DNA of 64,000 nucleotides from Tulasnella sp. 424. Lineage: Eukaryota; Basidiomycota; Agaricomycetes; Cantharellales; Tulasnellaceae. Of the stretch, positions 46,783 through 59,291 are shown in pieces (within the stretch, counting starts at the first letter, position 1; every line of letters begins with the position of its first letter). The notes below the pieces were generated by a model. It saw only the letters and a program-made list of their open reading frames with translations, was not told where the DNA came from and did no database searches. A program made the translations under genes and the position numbers. The stretch is taken from the NCBI GenBank assembly GCA_019633425.1, contig WSUB01000186.1, positions 1 through 64,000 on the forward strand, in the 5' to 3' direction.

Positions 46783-47314
46783 AGGAAAGCAAAGTTTTGA
46801 AAGTAAAGAGTTCTCCTCCGCCTCACTGGCCCTCGCTCTCCCTCCCTCCCCTCTCACTCTCTCATCCTTGTCTATGTGATTTTCTCTCCTTTCTTTTGTC
46901 AAACTATACGTGTATCTGTTTGAGTACTAGTTGCTCATTTTGTAATGCTGTCATGTCTTTTTTTTTTCTGTTCCTTGGAGTCGATCTCCTGTTTCTCCAA
47001 GTCTCGCTCCCCGTCTCGCTGTCTTTCTTTTTTTTTTACCTACCTGGAATTCCCATACTCGCCACTGCACTGTGCCTGAGTATTTTCGTGCTAGCTGTTT
47101 GTACTTGTAGAAATTTGTAGTATTTGCTGCTACTATTCATGGAAATCAATGCTTGATCATCGAGGGACACCGCGTGCGTGCCTGGCGCTTTCCAGCCCCG
47201 AACAAGCCTCCGCCCAAATGGATGTTCTGTCTTGACCTTTTCTCCCATTCGCTCACATTCCTTCAGTCCAAACCACTACCTCCTCTATCCTCCTTATACT
47301 GTACACACCTAGCG
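46783..47314. other. 3' flank of NYN gene and leader of the next gene
   Basis: Pyrimidine-rich with T runs (46,960, 47,030). No gene seen. Confidence 0.5.
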
Positions 47315-48176
47315 ATGGACGACTTGCCAGCTGGTTTGACTGATGGTGTGTTGGGCTACTTGGTACGTTGCAATACCGGCGGGATCGACGCGCGCGTATG
47401 GGGTGTGCATCGCTCATGTTTTTTTTGGTCTCTGCCACTCTCTGGGTCGCGTCCTCCACCGTGCCCCTCGTAGAAGGGGTTGATGGCTCGATGGAACATC
47501 CTAGGCATTGTTACGCTCCTGCAAGGTCTTTTGACGATGGGTCTGTCGTGGATGATTTTCTTCCGGTCCGAGACTGCCTTGGTGAGTCGAGCCACTCGCC
47601 GAATTGTGGCATGACGGTCGCCCGCCCGCGCCGAATTCTGAGCCATGCGTTTTTATTTTCGGCCCAGCTCACGGCAAACGATGCGCAAACGAAGCTACTC
47701 GAGCACGTCTCGCGAGAGAAGCTCAGTAGGCTTGAGATAATCAAAGAACGGATTACCAAGCTTGGTCATAGGAGCACGGCTGCAGTCGAGATGTTGACCG
47801 ACATCGAGTCGGTGATCTTGTGAGTCGTCTCTCCTGCGCCTTTAGTCGGTGTATCTGATATTACCTTGTTTTCTCTTTGCGTTTAATGCAGGGATTCTCA
47901 AGAGATTCTGAGGTTCTGTGAAGAAGTTGCAGCGACCAATGCCGTTGAAAGATGGAGAACGGCAAAGACGATATCGCAGAAGCTGCAGCAGCTGGAGTCG
48001 CGGGCTAGAGATCCTACGCACACTATGAACGTAAGTCAATAAGATGGGCTGCACCGCTGGTCGTCAGATGCTCCTTCGGGCGCTAACCCCCCTTTTTCGT
48101 AAGTTGGTATTATCAGGTATTTTCGCGTTACTGGAGATCGCGGGCAGTGAGCCCAGCACACCCCAAAAGCCGCTAG
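47315..48176 (+). CDS. Small single-pass membrane protein with coiled coil
   Basis: Five exons assembled by hand: 47,315-47,362, 47,474-47,581, 47,668-47,819, 47,892-48,030 and 48,117-48,176, 168 residues. All junctions keep frame. The product begins MDDLPAGLTDGVLGYLKGLM. It has one hydrophobic segment (WNILGIVTLLQGLLTMGLSWMIFF split over exon 2), then a long helical charged region (LLEHVSREKLSRLEIIKER and EILRFCEEVAATNAVERW). The last donor GTAAGTC overlaps a TAA four codons on, so an unspliced form would end VSQ. I do not recognise the family. Small membrane-anchored coiled-coil proteins often act as tethers, but that is only a guess. Short exons make it easy for gene finders to miss. Confidence 0.6.
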
Positions 48177-48319
48177 TGGAATTCTAAGCAACTACTTCGT
48201 TGTCGCTACACTTGACATGCTATTCGTTTATGATACTTTATTCTTTTGGCTCCAAACAAAAAGACGGCTACTATGGATGAAAGCCATGGTTGGATTTTCT
48301 CCATACCATCAAGTTCAAA

Positions 48320-49972
48320 CTACGCGGTAGAGGCCATATACGCCCTGACCGCCTTCGAAGACGACACAAAAGGTCTTAGCTCCTTGCGTTGACATTCCAA
48401 CATGCGGCAACAAAGCTTGCACGCGCAACCGACGGCGTGTCCTCCTGGCTCGATCCGGGTTTTCTTCGTTCCGATCCGTGCAGCGTACTTTATCAACGCT
48501 GGAATGTCATCGGCGTTTATCTCTCCACAGTCTTCGATAGTGAAGGTTTGAAGTGATGGAAGCGACCGCAAGCGGAGTTGGACTTGGAGTGAAGGGATTG
48601 TAGCCCCGACACAATGAATGGGTAGAAGCAATTTCTTAAGACGAGGGAACAAGTTTGGGCTTTGAAACATCCCCAGATCTTTTAGAGCAAACGTGCCGCG
48701 GGGGTGGAGAGTAAGTGCCTGGAGTTCTGGCCACGCTTCGCTCATTTTGTGGACATCCGGGAGTGACCACCACGAGATTCTCATATTGCGGCTTCGACCA
48801 TAGGTGGTAATGGAGAGATTGATCAAACTGCGGCAGTGGAACAGCGGATCAAGGATGGACTGGGGTGTTGTGTCGTTGCTCCTGTGGGCCAGGTCCAAGA
48901 CGCGAATGTTGGGGTGTTCGGGAGCGAACGCCGTGACAAACGCCATCAGCTGCCCAGCAGTCTCGAATGCGACGGATAGTGATCGGAGGTTATTCAGATG
49001 TCTAAGTCCGGAGACTAGGACATTGTGACGCGAGAATGGGGGTGATTTGACGTGACAGAGTTGGGTGTGCCTCTCTAGGACCAAGACGAATGCGTTGTTG
49101 ATATCTTGATGGGGCCCGAGCAAACCCGTGAGATACTGGAGAGAAATCTCTAGTCTCTTAAGATGGATTTCACCCTCGAACTCTGCCAATTCTTGTAGCC
49201 CTTGCTGGATGAGACGCTTTGGTCCATCGAAGTCGTCAAACATCCGCGGGCATAGGTGATACAAGAGGCTGAGACTTTTGATCTTTGGACCGAGTAAAGG
49301 CGTAAAAGCTCCAGGAGGGGCTAGGCAGCGACTGAACGTGAACTCAAGGTGCTCCAGATTTGGTACGAGCGGAGCACGTAACGCGCCCCCCGACGCCGAG
49401 TACTGATGCTGCACAATTTGCTGCAAAGTGTCCCGATGCATGCGGCAACGACTGTAGCAGCAGTCCCCAGATTCATCTCCTTCCCCGTCATCTTCCTCTC
49501 CCTTTGCAGACACGTGTTGGGCGTTGTAGTAGTCCATTGTGCCTCTAGACCAGGACGGCGTCCGCCGAGCGATGACCTGGACATATTGTGCGAAATAATG
49601 AAATCTCTCCCAACTTGACTGTGAAGGGGCGGTACTGAATCTCTAGAGTTAAACCATAAATCAAGATGTTCACTCGTGAGCGGGGAATTCCGGGCTACAC
49701 AAAGCTAAACATACCCAGGGTTCCTGTCCATAAGTGGGAACGAACCCATCAGCGAACTCCAAGAGCTCAATGGACCCAAGGAGACGAAGGAGAGGCCATG
49801 CTGAAGGGAGTCGTCGCCAGAGGTACTTGATTGCGATGTCGTGATACGATTTGCAAACGAGCGTGCAATTGTAAAGCGACGACCTCGACGCAAAGCTGAG
49901 AATAACTTCCATGATCTCTGCCATTTGACCGACTGTGTACATCGCTAGGGTTGGGTCTGTTGTGCCCGACAT
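48320..49972 (-). CDS. F-box-like/leucine-rich protein F1
   Basis: Two exons (49,715-49,972 and 48,320-49,618), 518 residues. The N-terminal helical block, MYTVGQMAEIMEVILSFAS to LYNCTLVCKSYHDIAIKYLWRRL, has the F-box pattern and would bind Skp1 in an SCF ubiquitin ligase. The rest is an irregular leucine-rich array (LRSLSVAFE, IRVLDLAHR, LINLSITTYG, LQALTLHPRG) that would recognise the target. Near the end, GCACKLCC is a Cys cluster that the other copies lack. An acidic insert follows QHVSAKGEEDDGEGDE. It is the most diverged member of the local family. Confidence 0.8.
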
Positions 49973-50894
49973 GCCGATCAGTGTTTCACTTCAAAACCAT
50001 GCAGCAAAGAAAACTGCATACCGGGCATTGGGCGAATGTACTTTTGGCCATAGATTACACATGGTTCCCAGTCGCTCTCCAATTTTGTAAAGCCACGGGA
50101 ATTCTGGGAGCGGTTGGTCTCCTTCCTTGGTGATGCTGTGTAATCAGTGACTCGCCACATATTAAGCTTAGAGGGTGCCGGGTAATGCGTGGGAGGGAGT
50201 GTGGTGGATTAAATATTGATGAGGTGCAGTGCACCGCCTCATTATGAGTCAGATCTAGAGAACCCTCCCATCAGGCCGTCAGGGTCTTTGTTGTAGGATA
50301 TCCTATTTCACTTGAAAGGGTTATTTCATGGTTTCATGAATTCTCAGACGGGAGACGGCGATTTACTGCATGTGAATGTAAACTTCAAGAGTATGTGATG
50401 TTTCGTTGACCGAGTCGAACTCACTTTAGTCCGCATCGTATGAAGGGACCTGAATTGGACGGAAAGAGCCCACGTTGAAGAGTACAGAGCCGCGTAATTA
50501 ATCGAGGGTCTCTTATTAAGGCGGTAGTATGCGGAACGCCATCGGGAAAATTATGTATTGGATCCAACTCAGGGAAACACGAGCTCCGATCGCGAGCCCC
50601 TTCATCCGAGGAACGTGAAAAACACCTTCCTGCCGCTCCTTCGAAGATAATTGGAAATCAAACATCAAGGAGACATATTCAGTATCATATAGGATTTACA
50701 TGCTTAGGTTCAGCTCTAAACCGCCTCGGGCCCCCGTTTAGCTACTACATGGAGGAGCGTCTTCGACTTAACAAGGGATTCCCGTTCAGGGAGATTATTG
50801 TATTGCTTGTCCTAATTCGCTCCGTGTATTTAATCAAAGCAAACCTATTCTCTAGATCGAAAAAGGAAGGCGTCGGCATTCGTATCGTTAATGA
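49973..50894. other. F1 upstream DNA
   Basis: No gene seen. It contains AT-rich patches around 50,200 and 50,820. The right end runs into the 3' end of the decayed F2. Confidence 0.45.
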
Positions 50895-52015
50895 TCAAAG
50901 AGAGCGAAGGGGTCGTATGAACCGGGCAGCCTCTAAGATCGCCTGCTCCGGTGGTGGAAACTCATTAACATCCAAAATCAATTCCGTCAGACGAGGGAAT
51001 CTCTGGAGTTGCGAAGAAAACTTGAATGGCGCTTAGTTGAGGTAAGCTCTGAATTTTTTTGAGAAGGTCTTCACGATGAATGAACGATGGGAGCTGGAGG
51101 TACCGGATCTGCGGGCACTTGTCAAGGACGCGCAAGACTGCTGCATTGATGTTTTGGTAGTCTTGGCCCTCGGTCGCTGGCATGCCATCCACACGAATTC
51201 TAAGTCTTTGAAGAGAAGGAAGCGAAGGGGATGTCTCCAGGGCGCGTAGGGAGTCGTAAATGAGCCCTACGACAGAAGCACTTTTGCAAGAGATTCCACG
51301 GGCAAACGTGATATAAGAGGTCAAGGGCGATTAATGGTGGTGTCAAGAATGGCAGGTACGACGCCGGTGGTGTATTGAACTTCCCAAACTTGAATGTAAG
51401 ATATTCTAGGTTTGGCGTGAGGGAGGGTGAGGTAATTGATGATGACCGAGAGTCGGGTCCCTCGCACACTCTTGCTTCAAGCATTTGGAGTGCATCAGGA
51501 CCGATAGGGCAGTCAAATACATGCGTATCGACGCAGTTGACTCTAGATTTATGGCTGTAATCTGAACCTTGGGACGATTGTGACGGCTCACGGGGATGAA
51601 CAAGGTCTAAGGTGCCATGGTGCCAAGAATTTCGTGACTCGACTATACACTTCACGTATCTTGCGTGGTCGGCGAAGTTTTTCCTTTGCGATTGGGACGG
51701 TGGTGTAAGAAATTCCTGGAGATTTGTTTGTTTTGAGTGCTCTCTGTATCGGTGTCATACCCGAAAGCTGCAAATACGGCTTACCCAAGACAAACTCCCG
51801 AACGTTCCTGCGGCGCCGATGAGGCCCAAGAAGTTCGCGAGCGGGATCACGCTAGGTAGCTTCCGCCAAACATATCTCGTTGCAACAGCCCCGTATGCTT
51901 TGCAAACGAATAAGCAGTTGTACCATGAAGATTTCGAGGCGAAGCTAAGAATTAGGTCAATGAGCTCCGGGATTTGTCCAACAGCGTATGTGGCCGAATT
52001 AAAGTTTGCTAGTGA
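50895..52015 (-). pseudogene. F-box-like pseudogene F2
   Basis: Clear remains of an F3/F4 relative. The F-box part (SATYAVGQIPELIDLILSFAS, CLFVCKAYGAVATRYVWRKLP) lies at 51,835-52,015, but no start codon is visible upstream of it. The WHHGTLDL segment and LTFKFGKFN follow. The frame is shifted by one near 51,290, then continues with IYDSLRALETSPSLPSLQRL and IRYLQLPSFIHREDLL. After IQVFFATPE about 130 residues are missing. The frame changes again into LQRFPRLTELILDV and IRPLRSL before a stop at 50,895. It has multiple independent lesions, so it is not functional. Confidence 0.8.
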
Positions 52016-53199
52016 ATCAATTAGTGTTGGTTAAATTAATCGATGATGCGCCGTGTGTTAAGGCCGTACCTCGAGTCGAGGGAACATCTTGTTCCAATCC
52101 AATTTCAAATCAAGGAATGTTGTTCTCTTGCTTTATTAGGTTCGAGTCCAAGAACAGTTTGGACGGCCTGCCTGAGGCCGAAGGAACATTCTGAGGAATG
52201 CAGGCCAAGGATCTGACTCCGCTGTCCGTTTATAGCTGTCCAGCATCAACTGCGGTTAAAGAAAGCGTGGTCCAAAATCGCATCCACAGTGCGCGCAAGT
52301 GAAACATTGAATTTGGAAAAAAAAAATTGCGAGAGAAATCCACATCGTAGATAGAGAGGAGAGGAGAGGCCGAAGAAGGGCGGGGAGGCGCATGAGACGT
52401 CAGTTCCCGCGAATCGTTCATCCTCTCTGCGAAAGGTTTAAACCGCTTCATAGCATTTGTACACCAAGACTGGGATCCACTTGGAGCAAACCGGAGTTGA
52501 GGTGTTGTAGTTCCAGGTTTCGCAAAGATACCCTTCTCTCGGCGGTCCTTCGAGAGACATCACGGAACGCTGCTGACGGTTCATCATTCCCCTCCGATCT
52601 TCCTCAGATTTGAGCGGCCATCTTCTCCCCCTCCCCCCTCATGTTCCACTTTTCTGTCCGCTGTTGTCCGTGGAACCGCGGGCACAGCAAACGGTACGCC
52701 GAGCTCGCGAGGCCAAACCCCGACGAAAAAGCAAAAGATCCGAATGCAAAGCCCAGCATCGAACCGCGGGAAGAGTGCAGGAAGCAAAAGGGAAGGTGGA
52801 GCGACGATGGTTGAAACGAGTTCTAGTTCAGCTTCTCAGCAGCCGTCCACTCTCACCCAAAAAAAGCAATCGCGGCACGAGTTCATTCCATAAAAGGGTC
52901 CAATGACTTCATATAAATCGAATACCCGAATCGGGAACAAAGAGAGTTTGGGGTGGTCCCCATTTTTTATTGACTGTGAAGACATAGGGCACTGTTTGAG
53001 TGGCGAAGGTGGATAGAGTGGAGCGCTTTCACCGTACGCATCGCCCGTTTCCGTTGGAGGTCTAGCCCCACCTCTCAATCGCCGAGAACGATAAACGCAT
53101 CCTCATTAGTGAGGTTACTATCTTGGTTAGTCTCAAAGATTGCATTTGCCCCGGGCGCTGGACGCGCAGGGAAGGTTACGGGCGTTCGGGTGCTTTCAT
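52016..53199. other. Between F2 and F3
   Basis: No gene supported. It contains a short A-run (52,318) and purine-rich text. Several short frames exist on both strands with no family resemblance. Confidence 0.4.
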
Positions 53200-56085
53200 T
53201 CGAATTCTCGCGAAGCCTCTCGACGGGCATTTTTCTTCCTGGAGCTAAGCAAATTACCAGAATCATTATTACTATTCGTTCATATAGTAGTATTAATGAC
53301 TAATGGGACTTATCAATGTCACCGAAATACACAGCACGAAAGAAGATACGATTAAAAATGAAGAGGAAAAAGAAAACGACCTGAACTGGAACACGGGTTC
53401 CCAGACTTCTCCCCGTGTGCATTCCCAACTAACCTCTCAGCGAAATCCACAGTCCACAACTTCCCAAGAACACTCCCTGTTTCGTTACAAACTATCCCGT
53501 CTCCCCCTCGGCAAGTTCCCGTTCACCAAAACCCTCATCCCACTCGGCCCCAACTGTTCCGCATACGTAATCAGAGCAAACGGCTCGCTCAATCCATCAT
53601 AAATCGTATCCAACGTGGTACCAATGTCCAACAGTCGAAGCGAGCGGAGGGGTCTCATCAAACGGACCGCCGCCGCCACAGCCCGCATCGGCGGTGGAAC
53701 AGCTTGGATGACGTTGTCGATGTCAATAGCTAGATGCGTGAGACTCGGGAATAAATCCGAGTCTTGGAATGATTCGAGGGATAGCAAGTTTACGTAGTTT
53801 GATGGGTAAAGGCGGAGTGATTCGAGTTTTGGCCAGGCGGTGCTCAGCTCTTGGAGGAAAGGCAAGCTTAGGAGCCACGGTGGATCGTTTTCGAATTCGA
53901 TTATCGCGGCCTGTGCGTATGTTTTGATTGTGAGCTCGACCAAGTTGCTGAGCTTGAGAAGCGGCTTGAAGAGTTGCTGTTTGGGTGTTGGAGCGTCTCC
54001 TCGGTGGCCGAGTCCCAATTTGCGGAGGTTTGGGAGGGCGGAAGCAATGCCTTGGGCGAAGGAAACCATCTCTTGGGGAGCGTCGAACGAAACGGAGAGA
54101 GAGCTTAGTTGACTGAACTTTTGGATGCTCGAAAGGAGACGTCCGTGCTCGAGGAATGGAGGGAGTTTGAGGTATCGGAGTTGCGTGCAGCTGTCAAGGA
54201 GGTCTAGGATCGCGTCGTTTACCTCGCAGTATCCAGGAGACAGGACTAATTCCTGACTATCCATGCAAATCTGAAGTCTTAGAAGATCCCGTAGCGGAGT
54301 CTGATGATGATGAAGAGAACAGGAGAACGCCGCTAGATAATCGAGGGAATCGGAAATCATCCCTATGAGAAGATCCTCCCCAAATATCCTGCTTGTTTTC
54401 TGAGGGCAGACGTGGAACAAGAGGTTAAGCGTGGTCAACTTGGGTGTAAGGAAAGGTTCAAATGAGGCTGATGGTGATGGTGCCATGTCGTCGTTCCCAA
54501 AGGTGAATGTCAGTCTTTCTAAGTTTGGTGTTAGGCGCAGCGGTTGGGAGATCGACTGCGTCCAGTGTGACTCGGATTCAGGATACAGAGCATCCCAATT
54601 CTGTGCTTGAAGCGTTTGGAGGGCATGATAGCTTATGGGACGAGAAGCTGGCATGCAGCACGGAGGTCCAAACGGGGAGTCGACAACTAACTCCCGGTAG
54701 GATTGTAGTACTTGTTCGACGGGCCAAGCATAGTCCGTCGTACCGTGTTCCCAAGTGCGAGATGGCTGAGATGGCTGAGATATGGTTTTCACGTATTTTG
54801 CATGCGCGTGGAAGTTCGCCCATTGCGTCTGAGAAGGTGGGGTGCGGAAACCCTAAGATTGGGTTCGCTTTTTTTCAGGAATTTTACGCCTAGGTTATTG
54901 GTGGGCGGTCGACTCACCCAAGAAGGACTTTGCCCAGGTCGATCAAAAGTGACAATGGGACCAAGAAGCTTCAAGAGCGGGATAGCTCCCGGCAAGTCTC
55001 GCCAGATGTGCTTCGTGGCGAAGTTGCTGTATGCTTTGCAGACGAACAGGCAGTTATACAGTGAAGGTTTGGATGCAAAGCCGAGGATGCGGTCGACGAG
55101 CTCGGGGATTTGACCAACGGCGTAAGTGGCTGGGCTCGAGTACACGGGTGATGCCCGTTTGACAGGGGACAGGTCGTCTGCGCCTTCTAGGCGGCGGTAG
55201 AGTGAAAACACTTTCATAACCTCCCAATCCATTTCAGGACGAGGTAAAGGGGTGACGGGCAAAGATTGGGAACGGTTTGGGTACTTCATGTTGAGGGTTG
55301 TTGCTGGAGGTTGGGTTGTTGGCAGCAGGCTCGGCTCACGGTTTTTAACGAACGGCGCCGGCGGTGGTTGCGCCCGTCATGTCGAATCGCGTCCACTGTG
55401 TTACTGTAAACTGAGACGAATCTCAGCAGTAAGAGCAGAGATACGAAGGAGCGGGGGAGATCTGCATCCACAATGAAGAGCTTCGAACACGGAGAAGAAA
55501 GGCAGAATGGTGTAAACCGTTTGAGCGAAATTTTCCCCTTCTCGACAGCCATCCACCGGTCCCGATGGTTCCGAGACGAAAACGTGCTGTGGCGTGAGCC
55601 AAAAGCTGCAAAGGCTCCACGGACTTGAGGGACCCCGATTCGGGACTGGAACAAAGCGAAAGTAGGCGGTGTTGATGACAGTGCACCAAGGCGCTTCCTA
55701 AGTTCTTCGGGGACCTCCGGCGAAACGACCACGACCGTCGTACAGCATTTTTCCAAGGCTAGCGCGAAAAGTGGGCGAGTGAGATGCCTGGAGTGTCGAC
55801 GAACGAATTTGTCCTTAAAAGGTACGTGAGTGGCTGAAACGAGGGACCGACAGAGAAAAAAAGCCTTTGGTGCCTTGTGGACTGCGAAACGCGGTGTCGT
55901 CATTTTAAGAGTTGAGTGTGTATCATTGTACGATATATATCAAATGTTAAGTACGGGCGGGGGCTGTAATGATCATTAGAGCATGTCGCTGAGATCTGTG
56001 GGTGAATTCGAAGCCTCGTCGCAGTGACCAACGAAGATAAAAAAAGACTGAGTGTCCGCCGAAGCGTTTAATTCTGGACGTTTGG
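53200..56085. repeat. Segmental duplication, copy A (F3 and flanks)
   Basis: Starts at the words ttcgaattctcgcgaagcct (53,198 here, 56,098 in copy B) and extends through F3 and its upstream region to the phrase containing gagtgtccgccga (56,050 here, 59,050 in copy B). The upstream non-coding part is conserved nearly word for word. Confidence 0.75.
53485..55289 (-). CDS. F-box-like/leucine-rich protein F3
   Basis: Two exons (54,918-55,289 and 53,485-54,828) joined by an 89-nt intron, 571 residues; the start is MKYPNRSQSLPV. The F-box-like block is TYAVGQIPELVDRILGFAS to CLFVCKAYSNFATKHIWRDLP. It is followed by FHAHAKYVKTISQPS, then a leucine-rich region with LERLTFTFGND, LRYLKLPPFLEH and LTHLAIDIDN, and a C-terminal LRSLRLLDIGT then FALITYAEQLG. 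It is expected to recruit substrates to an SCF complex. Substrate unknown. The acceptor of its intron is a normal CTCAG, unlike F4. Confidence 0.85.
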
Positions 56086-56521
56086 GGATCCTTTCGTTCG
56101 AATTCTCGCGAAGCCTCTCAATCACGCATTTTCCTTCCTGTGGCTAAAGTAGATTACGACAGTTAAACTTACTATTTGCTCATATATAGTAATGTCACCG
56201 AAATACGGAAATTTACGGCACGAAATAAGGTACGATTTCAAAAAAAAAAAGAAAGAAAGAAGGAGAACGAGCCGAAGCTTGTCGACCACGGGGTCGAAAC
56301 CTCCCCACATGTATGGATTCGCTATTTATCTCTCACCGAAATCTACAATCTATACCTTCAGGGGGAAAAGGCGCTCCCCGATCCACTACAAGCTATCCCG
56401 TCGAACCTTGATAGACGACTCCCCCGGGCCGACTGGGACACTGGAGCTCAGAATGCTATTACTGGAGTGTACTCATAGTCTATCACATTGACATGCTTTC
56501 GGCGCTGACGTTCATCCTAGT
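55290..56521. other. F3 upstream DNA and F4 3' flank
   Basis: Upstream region of F3, almost identical to 58,265-59,050. The frames seen in it on both strands recur only because the DNA is duplicated; I see no gene. A poly-A run (56,238) and AT-rich text lie near 56,160-56,230. Confidence 0.5.
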
Positions 56522-59060
56522 CTACGCAACGGAGCTCGATTTCCCTCTCGGCGACTCCCCATTCACCAAAATCCTCATCCCACTCGGCCCCAACCGTTCC
56601 GCATACGTAATCAGAGCAAACGGCTCACTAGGCCCATCACAAGACGTATCCACCCTGGTACCAATATCCAACAGTCGAAGCGAGGGAAGAGGTCTCATCA
56701 AACGGACCGCCGCCGACACAGCCGACATTGGTATTGTAAGTCGGTAGATGATGTTTTCGATGTCGATGGCTAGATACGTGAGCTTGGGGAATAATTCCGA
56801 GTCTTGGAACGATTCGAGGGATTTCATATGTACGTAGTTTGGTGGGTGGAGGCCGAGTGATTCAAGTTCTGGCCAAGCGGTGCTCAGCTTTTGGAGGAAC
56901 GGTAAAGTCAGAAGCCAGGGTGGATCGTCTTCCAAATCAATTATCGAGGTCTGCGAGTATTTTTCGATGCTGAATTCGACTAGATTACTGAGCTTGAGGA
57001 GGGGGGTGAAAAGCTGTTCCCTGGGCGTTGAGGTATATCCTCGATGACTTAGGCCCAATTTGCGGAGGTTGGGAAGAGAGTCGGCGATGCCTTCGGCGAA
57101 GGACACCATCTCCTCGGGCGTGACGAATGAAACGGAGAGAGAACTTAGTTGACGGAGCTTTTGGACGGTCGAAAGGAGGTGTTCGTGCTCGAGGAACGGG
57201 GGAAGCTTGATGTATCGAAGTTCCGTGCAGTGGTCAAGGACGTGTAGGATAGCGTCCTCTACCTCGCCGTATCCATACCACAGGGAAGATTCCTGCTCGT
57301 CAAAACGAATCTGGAGCCTATGAAGGTGGCGTAGCACACCTCGGTAATCACAACCTGAGAGAGTGCGCAGGGAATTGGATATAAGCCATTGAAGGCGATC
57401 TACCCCTCGTTGATTGTTTGTTTTCCGACGGCAAACGTGGTACAAGAGGTTAAGCGTGATCAGCTTCGGTGCGAGGAAAGATAGGAACGAGGTTGGCGAT
57501 GTGTTAGTGTTTCCAAACGTAAACGTGAGTCTTTCAAGGTTTGGTGTTAGGCAGAGCGGTGGGAACATTGATTGTCCTGTTCCAAGCGTTCTGAGAGTGT
57601 GATAATTAACGGGGCAAAAACCTGGCCTGCAGCATTTGGATCCGAACTCGGGGTCGACATCTCGTTCCCTGTAAGACTGCATTTGTTCGATGGGCCAATC
57701 GAGGTCCGTTGTACCGTGGTTCCAAGCGCAAGACGGCTGAGATATGGTTTCTATGTATTTCGCGTGCGCATGGAAGTTTTCCCATTGCATTTGAGAAGGT
57801 GGGTTAGGGAAAACCTAGAGTTTTTTTTCGGGTTCGCCCTTTGTAAGTATTTTTTACGCCTAGGTTTTTGGTGGGCGGTGACTCACCCAAGACGGATTTG
57901 TAAGCCCAGGTTCGCCCATAGTGAGAATGGGACCAAGAAGCTTCAAGAGCGGGATGGCGCTGGGCAAGTCTCGCCAGATGTGCTTAGTGGCAATGTTACT
58001 GTATGCTTTGCAGACGAATAGGCAGTTGTACAGTGAAAGTTTGGATGCAAAACCAAGGATGAGTTCAACGAGCTCGGGAATTTGACCAACGGCGTAAGTG
58101 GCTGGACTGGAGTACACGGGTGATGCCCGTTCGGCAGGGGACAGGTCGTCCGCGCCTTGTGGACAGCGGTTGTCTTGAGAGGATACCATTAATGCTTCCC
58201 GTTGCAGTTCGAGACGACGTAGCCGGATGTCGGGCAAAGATTGGGAGTGGTTTACGTACTTCATGTTGAGGGTTGTTGCTGGAGGTTTGATTGTTGGCAG
58301 CAGGCAAGGCTCACAGTTTTTAACGAACGGCGCCGGCGGTGGTTCCGCTCGTCATGTCGAATCGCATCCACCGTGTTACTACTGTACACTGAGACGAATC
58401 TCAGCAGTGAGAGTAGAGATACGAGGAGCGGGTGGGGGTCTGCATCCACAATGAAAGAGCTGAGAACACGGAGAAGAAAGGCAGAATGGAGTAAACCATC
58501 CACTGAGCGAAATTTTCCCCTTCTCGACAGCCATCCACCGGTCCCGATGCTTCCCTACTGAAAACGTGTTGTGGCGTGAGCCAAAAGCTGCAAAGGCTCC
58601 ACGGACTTGAGGGACCCGGATTCGGGACTGGGACAAAGCGGAAGTAGGCGGTGCTGATGACGTCCCAACTCAGTGCACCAAGGCGCTTCCTCAGGTTCTT
58701 AGGGGACCTCCGGCGAAACGACCTCGACCGTCGTACAGCATTTATCCAAGGCTAGCGCGAAAAGTGGGCGAGCGAGATGCCTGGAGTGTCGACGAACGAA
58801 TTTGTCCTCAAAAGGTACGTGAGTGGCTGAAACGCTCGAGGGACCGGCAGAGAAAAAAAGCCTTTGGTGCCTTGTGGACTGTGAAACGCGGTGTCGTCAT
58901 TTTGAGAGTTGAGTGTGTATCATTGTACGATATATATCAAATGTCAAGTCCGGGCGGGGGCTGTAATGATCATTAGAGCATGTCGCTGAGAGCTGTGGGT
59001 GAATTCGAAGCCTCGTTGCAGTGACCAGCGGAGATAAGAAAGCCCGAGTGTCCGCCGAGG
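56090..59060. repeat. Segmental duplication, copy B (F4 and flanks)
   Basis: Partner of 53,200-56,085, in direct orientation and head to tail. Coding parts differ more than the upstream non-coding part. Confidence 0.75.
56522..58264 (-). CDS. F-box-like/leucine-rich protein F4 (shifted splice acceptor)
   Basis: Paralogue of F3; the start is MKYVNHSQSLPD. Exon 1 is 57,887-58,264. The acceptor used in F3 (CTCAG before CGCAATGG) reads CTCAA here and cannot serve. An upstream CTCTAG at 57,815-57,820 gives a 72-nt intron, keeps the frame and adds VFPNPPSQ before MQWENFHAHAKY, for a total of 556 residues. F-box-like block: TYAVGQIPELVELILGFAS. The leucine-rich region parallels F3, with LERLTFTFGNTN, LRYIKLPPFLEH and LTYLAIDIEN. 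Same presumed SCF adaptor role. If the alternative acceptor is not used, the gene is broken. Confidence 0.75.
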
Positions 59061-59291
59061 CAGTTTATTTCTGACCGCCGTTTTACTTCCACCCAACCCC
59101 TCACAATCGCTCTCTGCTTCTTCTGTTCCCCCCTTTAGAGGATAAAGGATAGAGTGAAAGTGCGAACAAACCGACTCTGACCTCGCTCTCTCCAGATCTC
59201 TCTTTCCTTGGTTCTCTTGCCTTTCTCTTTTTGCTCAGTCAGTCACCATAACAACCTCACATACCCCTCTCTCTCTTACGCTCGACATCCC
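58265..59291. other. F4 upstream DNA and leader of the next gene
   Basis: Duplicated non-coding DNA to about 59,050 (see copies A and B). The rest is a pyrimidine-rich leader of the following gene. No gene seen. Confidence 0.5.

Noticed and set aside
55286..55903. 205-codon minus-strand frame upstream of F3
   Set aside because: The copy upstream of F4 is frameshifted in the same region, the wording is low-complexity, and it overlaps the F3 start region.
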